Shown here piece by piece: positions 1-7,706 of a stretch of DNA of 64,000 nucleotides. The position numbers were made by a program, and so were the translations under genes. The stretch spans positions 62,001 to 126,000 of the forward strand of contig NZ_WBKB01000002.1 in the NCBI RefSeq assembly GCF_008831155.1, written 5' to 3'. This DNA is from Gulosibacter chungangensis. GTDB taxonomy: Bacteria > Actinomycetota > Actinomycetes > Actinomycetales > Microbacteriaceae. Under the pieces are notes generated by a model, which worked only from the letters and a program-made list of their open reading frames with translations, did no database searches and had not been told where the DNA came from. Positions within the stretch are counted from its first letter, which is position 1. The number at the start of each line of letters is the position of its first letter.

Positions 1-1753
1 TGCTGCGGCCATGCACGAGTGGCGCCACCGGTGGCAAGCCGAGGGGAGCGAGGAATGGCCGCAGTTTGACCCCGATACCGTGAGCCGCGAGATTGCAATA
101 ATCCAGCCGCTCAACCCGAATGAAGCGATTTCGGTGTTGGAGCAGCGCTTCGGGGCGATGGGTGTGCAGCCGGGACTGCTTGACCCGCAGCATCCGGAGT
201 TCCACATGTTTGCGATGTTGCGTGCCCGACTCGGTGCGCTCTACACCCGGATTGGTCGACGGGATATTGCGGCGATTATCGGGGATGAGCTTCGCCAGCA
301 GTTCTCGGCCGAGTGGCTCGCCCGCAATGTGATCATCGAGGAAGCACTCGCGGTGCTCGAGCACCGGCCCGAGGATGCGCTGGAGATCACCGACTATGCC
401 CTCGGGGAAACCGAACTCGGTGCCACCGACTGGCAGCTGATTGCCGCAGTGGCGCGCAACCGCATCCTGGCCGATCCGCAGGGTGAGGAAGGACGATTGC
501 TGCAGCAGCTTGCCGAAGACAATGCCCGCGCGCACGATGAGCGCAGCGGCACCGACTGGCATGCTCGCGAACTCGAGGAGTACTGGTTCGCGGGCTTGCC
601 GGAAGGCCCGCGCCCAGCCATCGTTGATGACCCGAGCATCTGGAACGATGTGCCAACCCGCGCCGAGCACATCCTGCTTGCGGGCTGGCTGCCCCGCCGC
701 GGCTCGCAGATCGCCCTTGTCGAGGCGCCGATCGCAATGCGGGACCGCTACGTCGAACTCTCGCAGCGCCCGTTTGAAATCTTGGATGCGGAAACCGCGG
801 AGGAAGCGGATACGCAGCTCGAAAACATCCGGGAAGACGCCGAACGGTTCCGGCTTCCCGACCCGTATTTTGCAGCCCTCGTCATGCGTGTCGGGCGTGC
901 CGCGAAAGACGGTGATGCCGCGTCGTTGATCGGACGCTACGCGCAGTCGCAGCAGGTGCTGCGCGACCACAAAGATGTCATCCAGCCGGGGCTTCGCGCC
1001 GCTGCCGAACAGGCATTTGCGGTCGTGATCAAAGCGGCCATCGCGGAGCCGCGCATCCCGCTCGAAAAGATTCGTGAGGTGATTGACACCGAGGCGGCCG
1101 TGCGGGAAATCACCGGAGCGCCGAGAGCTCCGCTTCTGCAGGCTGAGGCCGAAGTCGCCGCACACTTCGGCGACGGTGCCGCACTGCAACACCTTGTGGG
1201 CGAGATCGCCAGGGTCAGCGAGGCCGAACAGGACGCACTCGACCGTTTCGAGATCTGTCTCGAAACGGTGCGCGTCATTTGGCCCTATGCGCCGGACTAC
1301 GCCGAGTCGCTCGTCGAGTGGGTGCGTTCGACCACCAGCGATGAGGCGCACCGGCGTGCGGCCACGGCATGGGCGGGCTGGTTCGCCCGTCGACGCGGTG
1401 GTGACAGTGGTGTGGACACTGTGCTGCAGATGCTCGAATCGGTGGACCGTGACGCCGACGAATTTGGCTCGGTGCCGGAAGCGATTCTGCTCGAACTCGG
1501 TACCGAGCGGCCGGATGAGCTGCCTTGGCTGATCGATAGCGTGGTCGAGAATCTCGTGCCCGGAGCCGGCTACGACCTGGAGAATATCGCCAGCCTGGCC
1601 ACGATCCTGCTCGAGCATGCCCCGGAAGACCCACGCGGCCCGCAGCTGCGTGAGGATGCGCTGCGCATCGTGGCCGAACTCGACGCTCGGAATGGCAACA
1701 CCTTCCACAGCGACATGCTCCGTCAGCGTTGGAGTGGGCTCCTCACCGTGTGA
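1..1753 (+). CDS. Uncharacterised helical-repeat-like protein, probably 5'-truncated by the window edge
   Basis: The reading frame is open from the window edge; the first in-frame ATG is at 11, giving at least 580 residues. I do not recognise a family. The protein is acidic, rich in Ala, Glu, Leu and Arg, and reads as a run of amphipathic helices, as in TPR or other alpha-solenoid scaffolds. It has no signal peptide, membrane segment, P-loop or cysteine pair. Codon use matches the neighbours. Its 3' end carries the likely promoter of the thiM riboswitch, and its stop codon lies 16 bases before the aptamer. No link to thiamin metabolism can be inferred from the protein itself. The true start is probably upstream of the window, because no ribosome site precedes position 11. 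Confidence 0.7.
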   Translation, partial: AAAMHEWRHRWQAEGSEEWPQFDPDTVSREIAIIQPLNPNEAISVLEQRFGAMGVQPGLLDPQHPEFHMFAMLRARLGALYTRIGRRDIAAIIGDELRQQFSAEWLARNVIIEEALAVLEHRPEDALEITDYALGETELGATDWQLIAAVARNRILADPQGEEGRLLQQLAEDNARAHDERSGTDWHARELEEYWFAGLPEGPRPAIVDDPSIWNDVPTRAEHILLAGWLPRRGSQIALVEAPIAMRDRYVELSQRPFEILDAETAEEADTQLENIREDAERFRLPDPYFAALVMRVGRAAKDGDAASLIGRYAQSQQVLRDHKDVIQPGLRAAAEQAFAVVIKAAIAEPRIPLEKIREVIDTEAAVREITGAPRAPLLQAEAEVAAHFGDGAALQHLVGEIARVSEAEQDALDRFEICLETVRVIWPYAPDYAESLVEWVRSTTSDEAHRRAATAWAGWFARRRGGDSGVDTVLQMLESVDRDADEFGSVPEAILLELGTERPDELPWLIDSVVENLVPGAGYDLENIASLATILLEHAPEDPRGPQLREDALRIVAELDARNGNTFHSDMLRQRWSGLLTV

Positions 1754-1759
1754 TAGCGT
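1729..1759 (+). promoter_or_regulatory. Candidate promoter of the thiM-thiE-thiD transcript
   Basis: TTGGAG (1729-1734) and TAGCGT (1754-1759) are separated by 19 bases. Transcription would start near 1766, directly before the P1 helix of the TPP aptamer. The site overlaps the 3' end and stop codon of the upstream gene. The spacer is longer than ideal and the -35 box is weak, so the call rests mainly on the position of the -10 box. Confidence 0.4.
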
Positions 1760-1768
1760 TGCGGCCAC

Positions 1769-1849
1769 TGACACGGGGTGCCGCCGCAATCGGCTGCTGA
1801 GATGAAACCCGTCGAACCTGTCTAGTTAGCACTAGCGAAGGAATGTCGA
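1769..1849 (+). promoter_or_regulatory. TPP riboswitch (THI element) controlling thiM-thiE-thiD
   Basis: The element shows the conserved TPP aptamer blocks in order: GACACGGGGTGCC, CTGAGATGA, ACCCGTCGAACCTG and GCGAAGGAATGTC. P1 is formed by GACA (1770-1773) and TGTC (1844-1847). The Shine-Dalgarno sequence GAAGGAA (1837-1843) is part of the conserved aptamer core, and the thiM ATG (1850) follows the 3' strand of P1 by two bases. TPP binding should therefore hide the ribosome site directly. There is no separate expression platform and no terminator, so control is most likely translational. Confidence 0.95.
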
Positions 1850-2662
1850 ATGACGATCTGTACTGCCGTCCAGGCAGTGCGGGAGCGGGCTGCGCTCACG
1901 CACTGCATCACCAATAGCGTTGTCACCGGCTTTACCGCAAATGTCACGCTCGCTCTCGGAGCTTCCCCCGCGATGGTTGACATCGTGGGGGAAGCCGGGG
2001 ACTTCGCCCGCGTCGCCGACGGCCTGCTCACAAACCTCGGCACGCCGACCCCGGAGCAGCGTGCGGCCATCCTCGAAGCGGTGACCGCGGCACAAGAGGC
2101 GGGCACTCCCTGGGTGCTTGACCCGGTGGCGGTCGGTAGCCTCAAGCATCGCACCGCGCTCGCCCACCAGTTGCTGGAACTGCGGCCGACTGTGATTCGC
2201 GGGAACCCCTCGGAAATCATTGCGCTCGCCGGCTTCGGCGTTGGCGGTCGCGGGGTCGATACCGCCGACTCGGTCGGGTCTGCGATGGCCGCAGCAGAAT
2301 CGCTCGCGGAGCGCTTCGGCAGCACTGTCGCGGTTTCAGGACCGATGGACGTGATTATCGCACCCGATCGGCGCGCTTCCGTTGGCGGGGGATCGGCCCT
2401 CCTCACGAAGGTGACCGGTGGTGGATGCGCGCTCGGGGCGGTAATCGCGGCATTCTGCGGTTCGCTGGCCGATCCCTTCGAGGCAACGGTGGCGGCGCAC
2501 GCCACGTATTCGGCCGCGGCAGAACTTGCCGAATCGCGCTCGCAGGGGCCGGGGAGCTTCGCCGTTGCCTTCCTCGATGCCCTCTCGGCAGTCGGGCCCG
2601 AACAGATCGAGTCGATCTCGGTGGATTATGTGAATACCCGAACGGAGGAGCTGGCACGATGA
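1850..2662 (+). CDS. thiM: Hydroxyethylthiazole kinase
   Basis: ThiM phosphorylates 4-methyl-5-(2-hydroxyethyl)thiazole with ATP, salvaging the thiazole half of thiamin in the cytoplasm. The 270-residue product has the usual family length. Visible signatures are the N-terminal [17 protein letters not shown] segment, DPVAVG (91-96), GNPSEIIAL (118-126) and the anion-hole/catalytic TGGGC (189-193). Its ribosome site lies inside the TPP aptamer just upstream, so TPP should switch translation off. The stop overlaps the thiE start in ATGA, indicating translational coupling through the thiM-thiE-thiD operon. Confidence 0.97.
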   Translation: MTICTAVQAVRERAALTHCITNSVVTGFTANVTLALGASPAMVDIVGEAGDFARVADGLLTNLGTPTPEQRAAILEAVTAAQEAGTPWVLDPVAVGSLKHRTALAHQLLELRPTVIRGNPSEIIALAGFGVGGRGVDTADSVGSAMAAAESLAERFGSTVAVSGPMDVIIAPDRRASVGGGSALLTKVTGGGCALGAVIAAFCGSLADPFEATVAAHATYSAAAELAESRSQGPGSFAVAFLDALSAVGPEQIESISVDYVNTRTEELAR

Positions 2663-3381
2663 GACAGCGAGTGGTGGATGCTCTGCCGGTGTATTTGGTG
2701 ACCGACGATGGGCTCTGCGCGGCCGAGGGGCGCACCGTGGTGGACACCGTGCGTGCGGCCGTCGACGGTGGCGTAACCTGCGTGCAACTGCGCGGGAAGA
2801 CACTCTCAGCACGCGAATTGCTGCAGCAAACCCTCGAGGTGGCTGCAGCCGTGGGGGACCGGGTACCGGTGCTCGTCAATGACCGCGTGGACGTCTACCT
2901 CACCGCTCGCGAAGCGGGCGCCGCGGTCGCGGGCGTGCACATCGGGCAGTCGGATCTTCCTGTGGAGCTCACGCGGGCCGTGATCGGCCCGGACGCCATC
3001 TTGGGGCTCTCGGCAGCAACCCCGCAGCAGCTCGCGAACATAACTCCAGGCACCGTCGACTACGTGGGCATCGGGCCGGTGCACAGCACCGCCACGAAAC
3101 CGGATGCTCCGACCGGGCGAGGGCTCGAGTGGGCGGCTGGAATCGTGACCGAGGCACCGGTCCCGGCCGTCGCGATCGGCGGGCTTCGCGCAGCCGACCT
3201 TGAGGCGCTCAAAGCTGCTGGATTCGCGGGAGCCGCCGTCGTCTCCGCAATCTGTTCCGCAACCGACCCAGAAGCTGCCGCACGGGCGCTCGCGGAACGC
3301 TGGGCTGCGCATCCGGCACCGGCACCGGCCCCGGCCCCTGAACCGACGTTGGCATCCGCACTGTCGGAGCGTGTCTCGTGA
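2659..3381 (+). CDS. thiE: Thiamine-phosphate synthase
   Basis: ThiE joins HMP pyrophosphate and thiazole phosphate to make thiamin monophosphate. The 240-residue protein shows the TIM-barrel signatures VQLRGK (42-47), HIGQSDLP (94-101), [13 protein letters not shown] (135-147) and IGGL near 173. The ATG at 2659 overlaps the thiM stop by four bases and is preferred to upstream in-frame codons, which would lie inside thiM. After the catalytic domain there is an Ala-Pro repeat tail (about residues 219-229) and a short end not expected in the family. The stop overlaps the GTG start of thiD. Confidence 0.96.
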   Translation: MRQRVVDALPVYLVTDDGLCAAEGRTVVDTVRAAVDGGVTCVQLRGKTLSARELLQQTLEVAAAVGDRVPVLVNDRVDVYLTAREAGAAVAGVHIGQSDLPVELTRAVIGPDAILGLSAATPQQLANITPGTVDYVGIGPVHSTATKPDAPTGRGLEWAAGIVTEAPVPAVAIGGLRAADLEALKAAGFAGAAVVSAICSATDPEAAARALAERWAAHPAPAPAPAPEPTLASALSERVS

Positions 3382-4283
3382 CCGGTGTAGCACCCGAGGT
3401 GCTGTCAATCGCCGGATCCGATCCGAGCGGCGGCGCGGGAATCCAAGCTGACCTCAAGACCTTTTCGGCGCTCGGCGCGTACGGGATGACCATCATCACC
3501 GCGCTGACCGCGCAGTCCACCCGCGGCGTCACGGCCATTCACCCGGTACCGGTGTCGTTCGTGCGGGAGCAGTTCGACACGCTGCTGGAGGACATCCAGC
3601 CGAAAGCCGCCAAAATCGGCATGTTGGGGAGCGCCGAGCTCACACGAGTAGTGAGCGAATACGCGTCGAAAGTGCCGAACCTCATTCTCGACCCGGTGAT
3701 GGTTGCGACCTCCGGTGATCGACTTCTGGAAGAATCGGCGATCGTCGCGGTCCGTGATCTTTGCACTCGGGTGGATCTGATTACGCCAAACCGCTATGAA
3801 ACCGCGGTGCTTCTCGACACGAACCCGGCCCGCTGCCTCGATGAGCTGATCGACCAAGCGTTGGAGCTGTTTGAACACGGCGTCAGCCGCGTACTTGCCA
3901 AGGGTGGTCACATGGAGACCGCAGACGGCCGTGCCACCGATGTCTTCGTGGATGATCTCGGTGACGTGACGCTCCTCAGCTCACCGCGCGTGAACACGCG
4001 TAATACGCACGGCACCGGCTGCACGCTCTCAAGCGCCATAGCGGCCCTGAGCCCGCGGGCAGGGGACTGGCTCACCACCATTCGGAAAGCGAAAGCCTAC
4101 CTCGGTGAGGCACTAGCGGCTGCGGATGCGCTTGAGATCGGGCACGGCAGCGGCCCCGTCGACCACTTCGTACGATGGCGGTCGACGGCAGACTCAACGG
4201 TCGCCAAGGGCCTCCAGCAGGGTCCGCTCAAGCCTGGCGAACTGCGGGTCGACGAGCGTGTTGAGATCTCGTGGCCTCGGTAG
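3378..4283 (+). CDS. thiD: Hydroxymethylpyrimidine/phosphomethylpyrimidine kinase
   Basis: ThiD phosphorylates HMP twice to give the pyrophosphate used by ThiE. It is a ribokinase-fold enzyme: GSDPSGGAG binds substrate at residues 13-21, and NTHGTGC (209-215) holds the catalytic Cys and anion hole. The start is a GTG overlapping the thiE stop (GTGA), typical of coupling. At 301 residues it is about 30 longer than usual. The extra C-terminal tail, after DHFVRW, is encoded in the stretch that overlaps the convergent thiZ gene by 90 bases, so the tail may simply be read-through of an antisense coding end. Confidence 0.96.
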   Translation: MTGVAPEVLSIAGSDPSGGAGIQADLKTFSALGAYGMTIITALTAQSTRGVTAIHPVPVSFVREQFDTLLEDIQPKAAKIGMLGSAELTRVVSEYASKVPNLILDPVMVATSGDRLLEESAIVAVRDLCTRVDLITPNRYETAVLLDTNPARCLDELIDQALELFEHGVSRVLAKGGHMETADGRATDVFVDDLGDVTLLSSPRVNTRNTHGTGCTLSSAIAALSPRAGDWLTTIRKAKAYLGEALAAADALEIGHGSGPVDHFVRWRSTADSTVAKGLQQGPLKPGELRVDERVEISWPR

Positions 4284-4967
4284 GTCGATCTCGATCACTC
4301 GGCGCACGGACGCGGGGCGCTCACTGAGCACGACCACGCGGTCGGAAAGCAGTATCGCCTCGCGCACATCGTGGGTGATGAGCAGGGCCGTCCAGTCGTG
4401 CTCTGCCCAAACCTCCTGCAGCCAGGTTTGCAGCTCTCGCTTGGTCAGTGCATCCAGCGCCCCGAAGGGTTCGTCAAGCAGGAGCGTGCGGCGCTGTTGC
4501 ACCACCGTCCGCAACAGCGCCGCACGCTGACGCATCCCGCCCGAGAGTTCAAACGGCAGGGCATCTTCAAACCCCGCCAAGCCGAAGTGGGAGAACCACG
4601 GCCGCACCTGTTCGCGAGCCTCACGACGCGGGACGCCTTGGACTTCCAACCCGAGCGCGGCATTCGCGAGGATACTCCGCCACGGGAAGAGGAGATCTTT
4701 CTGCGGCATATACGCCGTGAAATCTCGCCGGCCGAGTGCATCCTCCCCATCGAAACTCACGCTGCCGGAGGTGGGTTGGTCGAGGCCCGCGAGGATGTTA
4801 AACAGCGTGCTCTTACCGCATCCAGACGGACCTATGATCGAGACGAACTCGCCCGGATCAACTGAAAACGACACCTCGTCGAGCACGCGCAGCGGCTCGC
4901 CGCCTCGGCGTGGGAATTCGCGAACGATGCCGTTCACTGCCAGTCTCGGCGTCACATTAGCGTTCAA
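4194..4967 (-). CDS. thiZ: ABC transporter ATP-binding protein, thiamin-precursor type (ThiZ-like)
   Basis: This is the ATPase of the thiYXZ import system, acting at the inner face of the membrane. The 257-residue protein has Walker A GPSGCGKST (46-54), Q-loop PQKD (88-91), ABC signature LSGGMRQR (141-148) and Walker B LLLDEPFGALD (162-172), as in nitrate/sulfonate/taurine-class ATPases. The start is TTG at 4967, overlapping the permease stop by 11 bases. The last 90 bases are tail-to-tail with thiD. The thiamin assignment comes from the operon and its TPP riboswitch, not from the ATPase sequence itself. Confidence 0.9.
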   Translation of the reverse strand: MNANVTPRLAVNGIVREFPRRGGEPLRVLDEVSFSVDPGEFVSIIGPSGCGKSTLFNILAGLDQPTSGSVSFDGEDALGRRDFTAYMPQKDLLFPWRSILANAALGLEVQGVPRREAREQVRPWFSHFGLAGFEDALPFELSGGMRQRAALLRTVVQQRRTLLLDEPFGALDALTKRELQTWLQEVWAEHDWTALLITHDVREAILLSDRVVVLSERPASVRRVIEIDLPRPRDLNTLVDPQFARLERTLLEALGDR

Positions 4968-5736
4968 GGGCTGCGCTTCTTTCTTTACCGTGCCAGGGGA
5001 TCACCAGGCGCTCGAGCAGGTAAGTGGAGAGGTAGAGGAGGATGCTCACGGCCGCGGTCACCGCGACCGCGGCCAGCACGAGATCGGTACGGAAGGCGTT
5101 CTTTTGCACGCTCATGTAGATCCCGAGCCCTTCTTTCGCGCCCACGTACTCGGCGAAGATCGCGCCGATCACCGCGTAGGTGATGCCGATCCGCAGCGAG
5201 GTAAAAAACAACGGCAGCGCAGAGGGAAGGCGCACGAGCACAAACTCGCGCACCCGACCCGCGCCCATGCTTCGCAGCAGTGCGGAGGCTTCCCGGTCGG
5301 TGCCCGCAAAGCCTTCCACGAGCCCGATCGCGATCGGGAAAAACGTCACGAGGGCAACCACCAGCACCTTGGGCAGTAGCCCAAAACCGAACCAGATGAT
5401 CATCAGCGGCGCGATGGCGATGATCGGGATGGTTTGGGATGCGACGAGAAGCGGTATCAGCCCGCGACGCATCAGCGGTGAGAAATCGATTGCGATTGCG
5501 ATCAGCCAGGCGGCGATCAGCGAGACACCGAAGCCGACGGCGGTCACCCCCAGCGTGGCCAGGGCGTGATCGGTGATCGTTGCTCGCTGTTGCCAACCCG
5601 AGGTTGCAACCAGGGACGGTGCCGGGAGCACTTGGGGCTGCACCCCGGTGAGGCGCGCGGCCGCCTCCCACGCCGCGATGAGCGCGGTGAGGAAGGCGAC
5701 CGGAACCCAGAGATTGAGCCAGGGACGAGTCCGCAC
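4957..5736 (-). CDS. thiX: ABC transporter permease, thiamin-precursor type (ThiX-like)
   Basis: This is a BPD-type inner-membrane permease of about 259 residues with several hydrophobic segments. The cytoplasmic EAA loop begins EASALLRSMGAGRVREF and docks the ATPase. I prefer the GTG at 5736: it has an AGGAC ribosome site, starts RTRPWLN right before the first membrane segment, and follows the thiY stop by two bases. An ATG at 5778 would overlap thiY by 40 bases. With thiY and thiZ it forms a complete importer, probably for a pyrimidine precursor such as formylaminopyrimidine or HMP. Confidence 0.9.
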   Translation of the reverse strand: MRTRPWLNLWVPVAFLTALIAAWEAAARLTGVQPQVLPAPSLVATSGWQQRATITDHALATLGVTAVGFGVSLIAAWLIAIAIDFSPLMRRGLIPLLVASQTIPIIAIAPLMIIWFGFGLLPKVLVVALVTFFPIAIGLVEGFAGTDREASALLRSMGAGRVREFVLVRLPSALPLFFTSLRIGITYAVIGAIFAEYVGAKEGLGIYMSVQKNAFRTDLVLAAVAVTAAVSILLYLSTYLLERLVIPWHGKERSAALER

Positions 5737-5738
5737 GC

Positions 5739-6782
5739 TTAGTCCTGCAGGTACTCGTTCGTGAAGAACTCGCTCCAATTGGGCTGCTCCGTAAGCGGCG
5801 CGCCATCGGGGCCGGTCAGGAGGCCCGCCTCAAAGAGGAATTCTCCGAGCTCACTCCAGTGCGCTTCCGTCTGCACCCCAAACTCTCCGTGTTCATCGAG
5901 CATGTACCCCTCCGAGAGCATCGTTTGGCTCGCGACGAGCATGTCGAGATCGGTGAGGAGCCCAGCGTTTTCTTCCTGCAGGATCTGCGCTGCGCCCGCC
6001 GGGTCGGCGATCGCATCCTCATAGCCGTGCGCGAGTGCCTGCACGAAATCGCGAGCTGCCTCGGGGTGAGCATCCAGCCAGCTGCCGTTGCCGACAACCA
6101 CGACCTGATAGGCATCCGGGAACCCGTAGTCGGTGTACGCGAAGGTCTTCAGCTCGACCCCCCGCTCCTGCGCCTCAATGCCCTCCCACGCGACATAGGG
6201 GACGGTGAAGTCCACGTCTCCGGAATACAGCGCCTCGTAGGCGCTCGTTCCGAGCACGACGGTCTCAAACTCACCTTCGCCGCCGGCTGCCTGCACGACG
6301 GACTGCATCGTGATGGTTTCTGCCGGGTTGTCGAAGCCACCAAAGACCATGCCGTCGAGATCGGCCGGGCTCTGGATGTCATCACGGTCGGCGAGCACCG
6401 CAACTTCCGTCGCCCAGGTCTGTTCTACGGCGAGCACCGATTGCAGGTCGGCTCCGGAGGCAATCGACATGCTCGCGGTGTCCTGGAAACTAATGCCGAA
6501 CTCTGCCTGGCCGGCATTGACGAGCACCTCGGGATTGCTGTTGTTGAAGGGCACGATTTCCACGTCGATGCCCGCCTCCTCGAAGTAGCCCTTGTTGAGC
6601 GCGACGTAGAGGCCGGTGTGATTGGTGTTGGGCGTCCAATCAAGCGCGAAGCGAATCGTGGTGTGGGCGTCGTCGTTATCTGAGGCACCTTCGGCTGCGG
6701 AATTTGCGCATCCCGATAGGGCGGTGATGGTCAGCAATGCGGCCGCGGCGGGTAGCCAGCGGCGCTTTGATGTTGAAAACAT
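5739..6782 (-). CDS. thiY: ThiY/NMT1-like pyrimidine-precursor-binding lipoprotein
   Basis: This is the substrate-binding protein of the ThiXYZ importer, tethered outside the membrane. It has a lipoprotein signal peptide with KRR and lipobox ALSGC (lipidated Cys25). The mature part starts with the family motif WTPNTNHTGLYVA (residues 49-61), characteristic of ThiY and of the related THI5/NMT1 fold, so N-formyl-aminomethyl-pyrimidine or HMP is the likely ligand. The 347-residue length is normal. A TPP riboswitch lies 65 bases upstream, but the ATG directly after that aptamer belongs to a different, overlapping small frame. Confidence 0.93.
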   Translation of the reverse strand: MFSTSKRRWLPAAAALLTITALSGCANSAAEGASDNDDAHTTIRFALDWTPNTNHTGLYVALNKGYFEEAGIDVEIVPFNNSNPEVLVNAGQAEFGISFQDTASMSIASGADLQSVLAVEQTWATEVAVLADRDDIQSPADLDGMVFGGFDNPAETITMQSVVQAAGGEGEFETVVLGTSAYEALYSGDVDFTVPYVAWEGIEAQERGVELKTFAYTDYGFPDAYQVVVVGNGSWLDAHPEAARDFVQALAHGYEDAIADPAGAAQILQEENAGLLTDLDMLVASQTMLSEGYMLDEHGEFGVQTEAHWSELGEFLFEAGLLTGPDGAPLTEQPNWSEFFTNEYLQD

Positions 6783-6844
6783 GGGCTCTCACTTTCTTTC
6801 GTGGCGAAGGAAGGCGGAGCGGTGCGATGACGTGCATCGGTCAT
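6731..6844 (-). CDS. Possible 37-codon leader ORF between riboswitch and thiY
   Basis: The ATG at 6844 stands where the start codon of a riboswitch-controlled gene is expected: GAAGGGAA lies in the aptamer core and the ATG comes three bases after the P1 3' strand. The frame encodes a basic, low-complexity peptide beginning MTDARHRTAPP. It ends 52 bases inside thiY, in another frame. It begins with the same MTD as the permease after the other leftward aptamer (9643), so it may be the relic of a duplicated riboswitch-plus-start unit. Translation is unproven. Confidence 0.35.
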   Translation of the reverse strand: MTDARHRTAPPSFATKESESPCFQHQSAAGYPPRPHC

Positions 6845-6847
6845 CTC

Positions 6848-6924
6848 GACATTCCCTTCGCCAGTACGAACTGGATCAGGTTCGACGGGTGTGGTCTCAG
6901 CCGCGGCTCGCGGCACCCCGTGTC
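6848..6924 (-). promoter_or_regulatory. TPP riboswitch controlling thiY-thiX-thiZ
   Basis: Read leftward, the element has GACACGGGGTGCC, GCTGAGACC, ACCCGTCGAACCTGATC and GCGAAGGGAATGTC, a full TPP aptamer. P1 pairs GACA (6924-6921) with TGTC (6851-6848). The purine-rich GAAGGGAA (6859-6852) can serve as a ribosome site. It lies only 35 bases after the stop of the upstream ATPase gene. I see no convincing -10 box in that gap, so it may sit inside a read-through transcript from the riboswitch at 9.7 kb. Confidence 0.95.
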
Positions 6925-6959
6925 ATATGGGTTTATTTGTGGTTGGAACTACTACGGCT

Positions 6960-7703
6960 TTAGCTTGTGAGTGACTCGGTGTTCACCCCCAACGTGGTCA
7001 AGAGTTGGTCGCGAAGATCGAGGAGCGCAGGGTCCTTGGCGGAGCGCGGATAGGGTGCGTCGATGGTGGTGTCCACGATGATTCGTCCCGAATCGAGCAC
7101 GAGGATGCGCTGGCCAAGCTGGACGGCCTCGGCAACATCGTGGGTCACCATGACCGCGGTCGGCCGGTGTCGCTGCCAAAGGTTCACCACGAGCTCCTGC
7201 ATGGTCAACCGAGTCAGCGCATCCAGCGCACCAAAGGGTTCGTCGAGCAGCAGAATACCGGGGTTGCGTGCGAGGGCCCGGGCCAGGGAAACCCGCTGGG
7301 CCTCGCCACCCGACAGGGTGAGTGGCCAGGCATCCATTTTCTCGGCGAGCCCGACTTCCTGCAGCATTTCCCGTGCGCGCTCGCGGGCGGCTCGACGTGG
7401 GAGTTTCAGGCCGAAGGTGACGTTTTGCCAGACCTTCTGCCAGGGCAGTAGCCGCGCATCCTGAAACGCCATGGCGAGCTCTCCCTGCACGGTCAGTTCG
7501 CCCGAGCTGGGTTCGTCTAAGCCGCCGATGAGCCGCAGCAGCGTGGATTTCCCGGTGCCGCTGCGTCCGAGCAGCACGATGAACTCTCCTGCATCCGCCG
7601 CGAAATCCAAGGCGTCAAGCACCGCACGATCCGCGAACCTGCGGGTGAGTGCGTGCGCTCGGATTCGGGTAGTGAGGTTTTCCGGCCGAGAGTCGTCCCG
7701 CAA
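6960..7703 (-). CDS. ABC transporter ATP-binding protein, SsuB/TauB-like, TPP-riboswitch operon
   Basis: This is the third gene of the leftward operon behind the riboswitch at 9.7 kb. The 247-residue ATPase has Walker A GRSGTGKST (46-54), signature LSGGEAQR (130-137) and Walker B LLLDEPFGALD (151-161). The TTG start at 7703 is preceded by GAGG at good spacing and follows the binding-protein stop by three bases. The sequence resembles sulfonate/taurine/nitrate importer ATPases, a class that also contains ThiZ-like proteins. The substrate is decided by the partner binding protein and the riboswitch context, which suggest a thiamin-related compound. Confidence 0.88.
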   Translation of the reverse strand: MRDDSRPENLTTRIRAHALTRRFADRAVLDALDFAADAGEFIVLLGRSGTGKSTLLRLIGGLDEPSSGELTVQGELAMAFQDARLLPWQKVWQNVTFGLKLPRRAARERAREMLQEVGLAEKMDAWPLTLSGGEAQRVSLARALARNPGILLLDEPFGALDALTRLTMQELVVNLWQRHRPTAVMVTHDVAEAVQLGQRILVLDSGRIIVDTTIDAPYPRSAKDPALLDLRDQLLTTLGVNTESLTS

Positions 7704-7706
7704 CGG

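Noticed and set aside
2425-2658. An upstream extension of the thiE frame
   Set aside because: It lies inside thiM in another frame; ATG 2659 with the ATGA overlap gives a normal ThiE start.
6885-6900. GGTTCGACGGG-like sequences suggesting a tRNA T-arm
   Set aside because: They are the conserved ACCCGTCGAACC core of the TPP aptamers; no acceptor or anticodon stem is present.
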